Shown in pieces: positions 1 through 6,884 of a stretch of 64,000 nucleotides of DNA. The notes beneath the pieces are model-generated. The model did no database searches and was not told where the DNA came from. It saw only the letters and a program-made list of their open reading frames with translations. The translations under genes and the position numbers were made by a program. The stretch spans positions 186,001 through 250,000 of the forward strand of contig NZ_JAIGNU010000001.1 of assembly GCF_019711655.1 (NCBI RefSeq). Direction: 5' to 3'. Source of the stretch: Qipengyuania mesophila (GTDB taxonomy: Bacteria > Pseudomonadota > Alphaproteobacteria > Sphingomonadales > Sphingomonadaceae). Every line of letters begins with the position of its first letter. Position 1 is the first letter of the stretch.

Positions 1-150
1 GACACGATCCGCGAACAGCTGCCCGACGGATTCCAACGCGCCGAGTACCTCCACAAGCACGGCATGGTCGACATGGTCGTCCACCGGCACGACCTGAAGG
101 ACACGCTGGCGACGCTGCTCGACTATCTGGCGCCCGCCAAGGCGGCCTGA
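1..150 (+). CDS. accD: Acetyl-CoA carboxylase carboxyltransferase subunit beta (3' end only)
   Basis: Only the last 49 codons are present; the frame is open from base 1 and ends with TGA at 148-150. The tail reads [17 protein letters not shown] followed by a short helical end, which is the conserved C-terminal block of AccD. AccD forms the carboxyltransferase with AccA and makes malonyl-CoA for fatty acid synthesis. folC starts 8 bases downstream; accD-folC is a common proteobacterial pair and supports the call. The catalytic core and zinc finger lie outside the window, so the assignment rests on this tail and on synteny. Confidence 0.85.
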   Translation, partial: DTIREQLPDGFQRAEYLHKHGMVDMVVHRHDLKDTLATLLDYLAPAKAA

Positions 151-158
151 GGCCCAGG

Positions 159-1448
159 ATGCGGGACTTCGCCCGGTCCGACAGTCCCGCGGTGCAGGAA
201 CAACTCGACCGGCTCGGGCGCCTCTCGGTACCCGACGGCAGGCTCGGGCTCGATACGATCCGCGCGCTGCTCGAACGGCTGGGCAATCCGCATCACCGGC
301 TGCCGCCCGTTTTCCATGTCGCCGGGACCAACGGCAAGGGATCGACCTGCGCCTTCCTCCACGCGATGCTCGAGGCGCACGGGTACAAGGTCCATGTCAC
401 CACCAGCCCGCATCTGGTCCGCTACAACGAGCGCATCCGCGTCGCCGGCAAGCTGATCGAGGACGAACGCCTTGCCGAATTGCTCGCGCAGGTGCTCGAT
501 GCGGGCGAGGACCTCAATCCGAGCTTCTTCGAAGTCACCATCGCCGCAGCCTTCACCGAATTCGCCCGCGTCCCGGCCGACGCCTGCGTGGTCGAGGTCG
601 GCCTCGGCGGACGGTTCGACGCCACCAATGTGATCGAGAAGCCCGCCGCCTGCGGGATCGCCGCGCTCGGCATCGACCACGAGCGCTTCCTGCTTGCGCC
701 CGAGGCCGGCACACCCGAGAAGCCGCTGGCCCGGATCGCATTCGAGAAGGCCGGGATTGCCAAGTCGGGACGGCCGCTGGTGACGCTGCATTACTCGGAG
801 GAGGCGGCCGAGGAGATCGAGAGGATCGCGAGCGACTGCGGGGCCATACTCGCGATGCGCGGCAGGGACTGGACCTCGGATTCGCTCGGCAATATCCTCC
901 ATTACTCCGACCCGAGCGGTGAAGTGCACCTTCCCGTGCCTTCGCTGGTCGGTGCGCACCAAGCGGAAAACGCCGCCCTGGCCGTGGCCATGCTGCGCCA
1001 CCAGAGCCTGGTGCGCATCTCGGAGGAAGCCATCGTGACCGGGCTGCGCACCGCGCACTGGCCCGCCCGCCTGCAGCGCCTGCACGCGGGGCCGCTCACC
1101 GAGGAGCACGAGGTCTGGCTCGACGGCGGGCACAATCCCAGCGCCGGCGACGCGCTGGCGCAGCATTTCGAGGGCCAGCGGCTGCACCTCGTCATCGGCA
1201 TGCTCAAGGGCAAGGATCCGGCGTCGATCATCCGCCCGCTCAAGGCGAACCTCGCCAGCGTGACCGCGGTGCCCGTTCCCAATCACGACTATCACCCGCC
1301 CGAGGCCTTCGGCCGGGGAACGCAGACCGCCGCTTCGGTGCCCGAGGCGCTCGCCACGATACCGGTGGGGCGCGTCCCGGTGCTGGTCGCAGGCTCGCTC
1401 TATCTCGCGGGCGAGGTGCTGCGCCTCAACGGCGAATTCCCCGACTGA
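159..1448 (+). CDS. folC: Bifunctional dihydrofolate synthase / folylpolyglutamate synthase
   Basis: This cytoplasmic Mur-ligase-family enzyme adds glutamate to dihydropteroate and to tetrahydrofolates using ATP. The 429-residue protein has the usual FolC length. The ATP-binding loop GTNGKGS is at about residues 56-62, followed by the FolC signature TTSPHLVRYNERIRV near 80-95 and the C-terminal-domain motif LDGGHNP near 320. The ATG at 159 lies 8 bases after the accD stop, so the two genes probably share a transcript. The gene converges on the permease gene, with the two stop codons immediately adjacent. Confidence 0.95.
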   Translation: MRDFARSDSPAVQEQLDRLGRLSVPDGRLGLDTIRALLERLGNPHHRLPPVFHVAGTNGKGSTCAFLHAMLEAHGYKVHVTTSPHLVRYNERIRVAGKLIEDERLAELLAQVLDAGEDLNPSFFEVTIAAAFTEFARVPADACVVEVGLGGRFDATNVIEKPAACGIAALGIDHERFLLAPEAGTPEKPLARIAFEKAGIAKSGRPLVTLHYSEEAAEEIERIASDCGAILAMRGRDWTSDSLGNILHYSDPSGEVHLPVPSLVGAHQAENAALAVAMLRHQSLVRISEEAIVTGLRTAHWPARLQRLHAGPLTEEHEVWLDGGHNPSAGDALAQHFEGQRLHLVIGMLKGKDPASIIRPLKANLASVTAVPVPNHDYHPPEAFGRGTQTAASVPEALATIPVGRVPVLVAGSLYLAGEVLRLNGEFPD

Positions 1449-3176
1449 CTATTCCGCCGGAGCCACTTCTCCGGCCTCGGGCGCGAGAATGCCGGCGGCG
1501 GCCTTGCCCCGGCGTTCGCGATACCACTCGAGGCATACCAGCACCGATGCGGCGAGGCCGATCCAGGTGGTGAGGATGAAAACGTCATAGAAACCCTGCT
1601 TCTCGATCATCTCCCCCAGCGCGCCGCGCCCGAGCGTGCCGACGAGCAGCGTCAGCGAGGAGAGCAGCGCATATTGGACCGCGCTGAACTGCTTCGACAC
1701 GATCGACGATAGCCAGGCAACATAGGCCGCCCCGGCGATCCCGATGGCGAGGTTCTCGAAGCCGATGGTGATGGTCAGCCTGGCGAGATCGGCATCGCCG
1801 ATGCCGGGCACCTGCTCGATGAGGTAGGTGAAGCCCACGGCGTCGCTGAAGGCCTGCATGTTCGCCCCGCCCAGCGCCATGTCGGCGTAGAGCAAATTGG
1901 TCAGCGCGGCGAGAATGCCGCCGATCAGCAGCGTCGCCATGCGGCCGAGCACGGTGAGCATGAAGCCACCCAGCGCGAGCCCTGCGATGATCGCGCCGAC
2001 GCCGAAGAACTTCGAGGCGAAGGCCACGTCGTCATTGGTGTACTGCAGCTCGCCGAGGTAGAACGGGTAGGCGAAGGTGCCCCAGATCGCATCGCAGATG
2101 CGATAGGTCAGCACGACAGCGAGGATCAGCACCAGCGACCAGCCCATCCGGCCGACGAATTCGACCAGCGGCAGCACCAGAGCGCGATAGAGATGGTCGA
2201 GCGCGTAGGCGCCGCCGGTGGCTTGCGGCGCGTCTTCGGCGAGCAGGTGCCTGCCCTGCTTCTTCTGCCCCGCCAGCCAGCCCGCGATCAGTGCGGGCAG
2301 GATGATCGTCGCGACAATGATCCACGGCCCCCAGGTCAGCGTGAAATCGGTCGGGTTGGGCCGGTCCTCGGGCGCATTGGTCAGCGACAGGATCATGAAG
2401 GTCAGCACGGCGCCGATCGCCACCGCCCACAGCAGGCCGACAGCGGCGAGCGCGCGGTTGCGGATCGCGGGCGCCAGTTCGCCCGCGCGGCGCAGTGCGC
2501 GGACCTGCTCATCGCCCTCGCTCGCCTCGGCGCTGCCCGTCGCATTGGGCGCCCACAGCCCGACCGCGCCGACTGCGAGCAGGATTCCACCCATCATCAT
2601 GTAGGTTTCGGGCCAGCCGATGCGCGCGGCGATGATCAGGCCAAGCGCGCCGCCGACGAGCGAAGAGAGACGGTAGCCCATCTGGTAGACGGTCGAGAGG
2701 ATGTCGATCGTCGCCCGCTCGTCGGCCACGTCGATGCGCCAGGCGTTGATCGCGATGTCCTGCGTCGCGCTGGCGAAAGCGCCGATCCCGGCGAGCAGCG
2801 AGAACATCCCCAACTGGCTCCTGGGTTCGAGCAGGCTCATGGTGACGAGGATCGCGCCGAGCAGGAGCTGCATCGGGACGATCCACTGCTTGCGCTTGCC
2901 GAGCTTGCGCAGGAGCGGCAGGTCGACCTTGTCGATCAGTGGCGACCACAGGAACTGAAAGGCATAGGCGAGGCCGATGAGCGAGAAGATACCCATCGTT
3001 TCGAGATCGACTTCAGCCTCGGTCAACCAGGCGAACAGCGTGCCGAGAAACAGCGCGAAAGGCAGCCCGCTGGCGAAGCCGAACAGCAGCATGAATCCGG
3101 TCTTGCGATTGCCCAGTGCCATGCCGAGCGCGCGCCAGGCTGAAATCTTTCGTGTCTCTTCCGCGACCTCGGCCAT
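1449..3176 (-). CDS. ampG: AmpG-like MFS permease (muropeptide transporter family)
   Basis: A 575-residue polytopic membrane protein of the major facilitator superfamily. The N-terminal region (GFASGLPFALFLGTLFAWL, then a segment ending SPLIDKVDLPLLRKLGKRK) matches the AmpG type. AmpG imports anhydromuropeptides released from the wall so peptidoglycan can be recycled. The protein is longer than enterobacterial AmpG, with a polar insertion near residues 215-235 and 310-325 and a short acidic tail. No ampD or beta-lactamase gene is nearby, so the substrate is inferred from the family only. It is divergent from the Rieske oxygenase gene, with 73 bases between. Confidence 0.8.
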   Translation of the reverse strand: MAEVAEETRKISAWRALGMALGNRKTGFMLLFGFASGLPFALFLGTLFAWLTEAEVDLETMGIFSLIGLAYAFQFLWSPLIDKVDLPLLRKLGKRKQWIVPMQLLLGAILVTMSLLEPRSQLGMFSLLAGIGAFASATQDIAINAWRIDVADERATIDILSTVYQMGYRLSSLVGGALGLIIAARIGWPETYMMMGGILLAVGAVGLWAPNATGSAEASEGDEQVRALRRAGELAPAIRNRALAAVGLLWAVAIGAVLTFMILSLTNAPEDRPNPTDFTLTWGPWIIVATIILPALIAGWLAGQKKQGRHLLAEDAPQATGGAYALDHLYRALVLPLVEFVGRMGWSLVLILAVVLTYRICDAIWGTFAYPFYLGELQYTNDDVAFASKFFGVGAIIAGLALGGFMLTVLGRMATLLIGGILAALTNLLYADMALGGANMQAFSDAVGFTYLIEQVPGIGDADLARLTITIGFENLAIGIAGAAYVAWLSSIVSKQFSAVQYALLSSLTLLVGTLGRGALGEMIEKQGFYDVFILTTWIGLAASVLVCLEWYRERRGKAAAGILAPEAGEVAPAE

Positions 3177-3249
3177 GCCCTAGCGTCCTTCCGTTTGCGC
3201 CATTTTTTTGCGACACTAGCGACGAGAGAGAGCGAGAGGAACAGCGCAA

Positions 3250-4413
3250 ATGAGCGATGTCGACACCAAACCAACCGCGGGTCGGCCAACCGATGGTATG
3301 CTTGCGCTGGCCCGTGATATTGCCGAAGGGCGCAAGCGCGACACGAGTGATGTGAGCAAGGTCCCGGCCAGCGTCTATATCGATCCCGACTACTGGGCGC
3401 GCGAAAAGGCCGCGATCTACGATCGCCTGCCGCAGATCCTCTGTCCTTCGGCGCTGCTGCCCGATCCCGGCATGGCGGTGCCGCACGACGCCACCGGGCG
3501 CCCGCTGCTGATCACGCGCGACGCGGGAGGGAAGGCGCATGTCTTCCTCAATGTCTGCCGCCATCGCGGGACGCGGCTGGTCGAGGGCAGCGAGGTGCAC
3601 TGCACCAAGAAGCTGGTCTGCCCCTATCACGCCTGGACCTATGCTGTGGACGGGCGGCTGCTCGCCCTGCCCCGCCCCGACACATTTCCGGGGCTCGACA
3701 AGGACGATCATGGCCTCGTCGAGCTGCCGAGTCGGGAGACCGGCGGGCTGATCTGGTTCGGTCCGCAGGCGGATACGGCGGATTTCTCGCTGGCCGAGCA
3801 GCTCGGCGAGGATTTCGATGCGCTCGGCATGGGCGACCAGGTGCTCTTCCGCCGCAAGACCCACGAGGTGGCGGGAAACTGGAAGCTCATCATGGATGCC
3901 TTCCTCGAAAGCTATCACGTCACCCGGCTCCACGCGAAGACCATCGGTCCCTTCTTCAAGGACGGCGTCACCAGCGGCGACATGATCGGGCCGCATTCGC
4001 GCGCCGCGGTCGGACGGCTCGAGGAGATGGAGGGCGTAGATCTCGAGGACATGGCCGCGCTCCGCCGCTTGGTGACTTTCGCCTATCAGCTACTGCCCGG
4101 CGCGTTGATCATCCCCAGCCCCGACTATATCAACGTGATGGTGATGATGCCGCAGGCGCACGACCGCACGCTGGTCGAGGATTTCATGCTGATCCCCGAA
4201 CACCCCGCGACCGACAAGGCGCGCGACCACTGGGAGCGCAGCTGGGCGCTGCTCGACGGCGGTGTTTTCGCGAGCGAGGATTTCCGCGCCGCCGAACTCG
4301 GCCCGCAGGGTTTGTCGACGGGCGCGGTGCCGCATCTCACGCTCGGCACGATGGAAGGCGGCATCCGCCGCTACCACGAGACCGTCGAAGAGGCCTTGCG
4401 GGCGGCCAATTGA
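3250..4413 (+). CDS. Rieske-type aromatic-ring-hydroxylating dioxygenase, alpha subunit family
   Basis: A 387-residue oxygenase with an N-terminal Rieske [2Fe-2S] domain (C103-x-H105 and C124-x2-H127) and a C-terminal catalytic domain. The mononuclear iron site is visible as ESYHVTRLH (H223, H228), with a likely acidic ligand in SED near residue 344. No small (beta) subunit, ferredoxin or reductase gene is adjacent, so it probably belongs to the alpha-only group that acts on quaternary amines, phenylpropanoids or similar compounds. Substrate is unknown. A GAGAGGAACAG ribosome-binding region precedes the ATG. The gene may be co-transcribed with the downstream pseudouridine synthase (18-base gap). 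Confidence 0.85.
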   Translation: MSDVDTKPTAGRPTDGMLALARDIAEGRKRDTSDVSKVPASVYIDPDYWAREKAAIYDRLPQILCPSALLPDPGMAVPHDATGRPLLITRDAGGKAHVFLNVCRHRGTRLVEGSEVHCTKKLVCPYHAWTYAVDGRLLALPRPDTFPGLDKDDHGLVELPSRETGGLIWFGPQADTADFSLAEQLGEDFDALGMGDQVLFRRKTHEVAGNWKLIMDAFLESYHVTRLHAKTIGPFFKDGVTSGDMIGPHSRAAVGRLEEMEGVDLEDMAALRRLVTFAYQLLPGALIIPSPDYINVMVMMPQAHDRTLVEDFMLIPEHPATDKARDHWERSWALLDGGVFASEDFRAAELGPQGLSTGAVPHLTLGTMEGGIRRYHETVEEALRAAN

Positions 4414-4431
4414 AGGCCTAGCTGCGCGGCC

Positions 4432-5199
4432 ATGGCCGACAATCGACTACCTGAAGAAGGCGACCGCATCGCCAAGCTGCTCGCGCGCGCGGGCGTCGCC
4501 AGCCGGCGCGAGATCGAACGCATGATCGCCGACGGGCGCGTGGCGATCAACGGCAAGGTTCTCGATACGCCGGCGGTCAAGCTGACCGACCTGCGCGGCG
4601 TGACGGTCGACGGCAAGCCCGTCGGTACCGTGGAGGAAACCCGCCTGTTCGCGTTTCACAAGCCGGCCGGGATGCTGACCACCGAGCACGACCCCAAGGG
4701 GCGGACGACGATTTACGCCGCGCTGCGCAACGCCCTGCCCAAGGATGCGGGGCGGCTGATGCCGGTCGGCCGCCTCGACTACAACACCGAAGGCCTGCTG
4801 CTGCTGACCAATGACGGCGAGATGAAGCGTGCGATGGAACTGCCCTCGAGCGGTGTGCCGCGGACCTATCGAGCGCGCGCCTTCGGCGATGTCACGCAGG
4901 CCGATCTCGACAAGCTGATCGAAGGGATCGAGGTCGACGGCGTGCGTTATGGCCGGATCGAGGCCGACCTCGAGCGGGGGTCGGGCCGGAACCGCTGGAT
5001 CGAGCTGACCCTGCGGGAAGGCAAGAACCGCGAGGTCCGCAAGGTGCTCGAACATCTCGGGCTCGAAGTGAATCGCCTGCTGCGGATCGGCTATGGCCCG
5101 TTCCACATCGGCGACCTCCCGCGCGGACAGGCGCTCGAGATCAAGCGCGGCGATGTCATGGCGTTCAAGCGCGAGCTTGGCCGTGGTGGCCGCAAGTGA
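4432..5199 (+). CDS. rluB: RsuA/RluB-family pseudouridine synthase
   Basis: A 255-residue rRNA pseudouridine synthase. An S4 RNA-binding domain occupies residues about 12-60 (RIAKLLARAGVASRREIERM), followed by the RsuA-family catalytic core with GRLDYNTEGLLLLTNDG, where D116 is the catalytic aspartate. Family members convert a uridine in 23S (RluB, RluF), 16S (RsuA) or other rRNA. RluB is the commonest annotation for a protein of this architecture in alphaproteobacteria, but the exact target base cannot be read from sequence. The stop overlaps the GTG start of rsmD, so the two rRNA-modification genes are translationally coupled. Confidence 0.85.
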   Translation: MADNRLPEEGDRIAKLLARAGVASRREIERMIADGRVAINGKVLDTPAVKLTDLRGVTVDGKPVGTVEETRLFAFHKPAGMLTTEHDPKGRTTIYAALRNALPKDAGRLMPVGRLDYNTEGLLLLTNDGEMKRAMELPSSGVPRTYRARAFGDVTQADLDKLIEGIEVDGVRYGRIEADLERGSGRNRWIELTLREGKNREVRKVLEHLGLEVNRLLRIGYGPFHIGDLPRGQALEIKRGDVMAFKRELGRGGRK

Positions 5200-5750
5200 G
5201 AATCGTCGCGGGCGAGTGGCGCGGACGCAAACTGGTCGCGCCCAAGGGCGACCTGACCCGGCCGACCGGCGACCGCACGCGCGAAACCCTCTTCAGCATG
5301 CTCGCCAGCCGGCTGGGCAGTTTCGAGCGCCTGAGCGTCGCAGACCTTTTCGCAGGCTCGGGCGCGCTCGGGCTCGAAGCACTGTCGCGCGGGGCGGCAT
5401 CGTGCCTCTTCGTCGAGCAGGACAGCGCGGCGATCAAGGCCATCCGGGCCAATATCGACGCGTTCGAGGCGCGGACGCGCTCCACCGTGCAGCAGGCCTC
5501 GGTCATGTCGCTCGGCCCGGCCAAGCAGCCGCATGATCTTATCCTGCTCGACCCGCCCTACGACACCGGGGCCGGGCAGGTCGCGCTCGACCGTATGCTG
5601 CGGCTTGGCTGGATCGGCCCGGCAACGTGGATGGCGCTCGAAACCGGAGTGAAGGAGCCGGTTGCGGTCAAAGGCCTCGCCATCGACGCCGAACGCAAGG
5701 TCGGCAAGGCCAAGCTAACGCTGCTGCGGCTCGCTGCCGACGCGGCCTGA
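5196..5750 (+). CDS. rsmD: 16S rRNA (guanine(966)-N2)-methyltransferase
   Basis: A 184-residue SAM-dependent methyltransferase that modifies G966 (E. coli numbering) of 16S rRNA. It has the RsmD opening MRIVAGEWRGRKL, the PTGDRTRETLFSML segment, the SAM-binding stretch DLFAGSGALGLEALSRGA and the N6/N2-methylase motif LLDPPYD. Translation starts at GTG 5196, and this GTGA overlaps the rluB stop by four bases. The start is supported because RsmD proteins characteristically begin MRIIxGxxRG. It converges on the small repeat-protein gene 10 bases downstream. Confidence 0.93.
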   Translation: MRIVAGEWRGRKLVAPKGDLTRPTGDRTRETLFSMLASRLGSFERLSVADLFAGSGALGLEALSRGAASCLFVEQDSAAIKAIRANIDAFEARTRSTVQQASVMSLGPAKQPHDLILLDPPYDTGAGQVALDRMLRLGWIGPATWMALETGVKEPVAVKGLAIDAERKVGKAKLTLLRLAADAA

Positions 5751-5760
5751 CCGGACGCCT

Positions 5761-6066
5761 CTAGCCGGGGCCCGGCTCTTCCTCAGGCGCGGGCGTCGCG
5801 CTCTCCGTCGGCGGCGTGGCAGTGCGGCTTTCCATCATGGTCCAGGCTTCGGCGCGACCCGCCTCTTCCATCGCCAGCAACGTCAGCCGGTCGGTATCGC
5901 GCAGGCGGAAGTACAGCGCCTTGCGATCGGGTGTCAGGGTCCAGAAATAGTCCTGCGCCTCGACCGGCCAGCTTTCGTGGGCCTGCTGGGGCAAGCCGAG
6001 CAGACGGGGCGCCATCGTATCATCGCCACACCCGGACGTGGGGCGTGGCGATTTCGCGACGAGCAT
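5761..6066 (-). CDS. Small 11-residue-repeat protein, paralogue of the 6169-6759 gene
   Basis: Hypothetical protein of 101 residues, or 84 if the in-frame ATG at 6015 is used; no clear ribosome-binding site decides between them. From residue 30 it consists of 11-residue units: ESWPVEAQDY, FWTLTPDRKAL, YFRLRDTDRLT, LLAMEEAGRAE, then AWTMM. Equivalent aromatic or hydrophobic positions are at 30, 41, 52, 63 and 74. The same repeat, including WTLTP, occurs in the larger exported protein encoded just upstream, so the two are tandem paralogues. No convincing signal peptide is visible here. The C-terminus is rich in Pro, Thr and Glu. Function is unknown. Confidence 0.65.
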   Translation of the reverse strand: MLVAKSPRPTSGCGDDTMAPRLLGLPQQAHESWPVEAQDYFWTLTPDRKALYFRLRDTDRLTLLAMEEAGRAEAWTMMESRTATPPTESATPAPEEEPGPG

Positions 6067-6076
6067 GCATCAACGC

Positions 6077-6112
6077 AAGAAAGGGGCGAGGCCGCCATGG
6101 CAGCCCCGCCCC
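6077..6112 (-). terminator. Rho-independent terminator of the repeat-protein gene
   Basis: Bases 6083-6112 form a near-perfect GC-rich palindrome (GGGGCGAGG arm against CCCCGCCCC, centred on GCCATGGC, only two wobble positions). Read on the minus strand it is followed by TTTCTT at 6082-6077. It lies 57 bases after the stop of the 6169-6759 gene and upstream of the smaller paralogue, so the latter needs read-through or its own promoter. Confidence 0.75.
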
Positions 6113-6168
6113 CTCCAAGCGTCGCACTCACGGCCCTCTCGGAGCGGAGCGCGAGCGGAAAGCGGAAT

Positions 6169-6759
6169 TTACTCGCCCGGTTTCTTGGCCGGCAGCTTTC
6201 CATCGATTTCGCTGGCGGGTTTGCCCGGCCAGTATTCGAGCGGGCGGTTGCCGGTCTTGTTCTTGGCCCAGCTGTTGATGCAGCCATCCTGCTGGTCGCC
6301 CTTGCAGACCGGAAGGTCATCGCCCGAGGCCGCCTTGTATGAGGCAGGCGTGGTCTGGGTGACTTCCTTGCTCACGAACCGCGGACCCGCGGTGCTGGCG
6401 GAGGCTGCAGCGGTGGTCGCGGCGGTGGCCGTCGCGTTCGGAACCTGTGCCTGGACCTGCGTCCAAGCTTGCGCACGCGCTTCGGGCGTCATCTCGTAGA
6501 TCCGCACGCGCTGGTCATCGGTGAGCAGCCACCAGCCTTCGACTTGCACGGGCGTCAGCGTCCAGTAGTACTCCTGCACGCCATCGGGCCATGCGTCATA
6601 GGCGGCCTGGCGATCGGCAGGCCATGCATCGTACATGCCCTGCTGGTCGTCGCTCATCACATAGACGTTGCCTTCGGCATCAACCGCCACGTCCTGGGCG
6701 ATGGCCGGTACCGTAGTGAAAGCCAGCGCGGCAGCGCCGGCAAGAATGATGTTACGCAT
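6169..6759 (-). CDS. Exported protein with an 11-residue aromatic repeat domain
   Basis: A 196-residue protein of unknown function. ATG 6759 is chosen over the upstream ATG at 6774 because it is preceded by GGAG at good spacing and begins a clean signal peptide (MRNIILAGAAALAF, cleavage after AIAQ). Residues 43-99 are five exact 11-residue units starting at Y43, Y54, Y65, W76 and I87: YDAWPADRQAA, YDAWPDGVQEY, YWTLTPVQVEG, WWLLTDDQRVR, IYEMTPEARAQ. An Ala/Thr-rich linker follows, then a tail with two cysteines (C152, C160). It is divergent from uvrD and followed by a strong terminator. The repeat may form a helical or solenoid surface; that is inference. Confidence 0.75.
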   Translation of the reverse strand: MRNIILAGAAALAFTTVPAIAQDVAVDAEGNVYVMSDDQQGMYDAWPADRQAAYDAWPDGVQEYYWTLTPVQVEGWWLLTDDQRVRIYEMTPEARAQAWTQVQAQVPNATATAATTAAASASTAGPRFVSKEVTQTTPASYKAASGDDLPVCKGDQQDGCINSWAKNKTGNRPLEYWPGKPASEIDGKLPAKKPGE

Positions 6760-6844
6760 TGGAGAACACTCCATTTGTCGTTGTCATTGCCCGTCCTACG
6801 CTGGAAACGCCGCGTCGGTTCCAGCCCAGATCGGCTTACGGGGC

Positions 6845-6876
6845 TTGTCTTGCGGGCGCGCGTTCCCTAGCTGTTC
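6845..6876 (+). promoter_or_regulatory. uvrD promoter with LexA (SOS) box
   Basis: GTTCCCTAGCTGTTC at 6862-6876 is an exact GTTC-N7-GTTC match, the LexA operator of alphaproteobacteria. It differs at only two spacer positions from the box upstream of recA in this window. A possible promoter is TTGTCT (6845-6850), 17 bases, TAGCTG (6868-6873), which would put the -10 inside the box. The box ends 8 bases before the uvrD ATG at 6885, which argues for that start and for a very short leader. Confidence 0.8.
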
Positions 6877-6884
6877 CATACCCC

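Noticed and set aside
123..1295. Long antisense frame over folC.
   Set aside because: No family motif, and it lies wholly opposite a confident gene.
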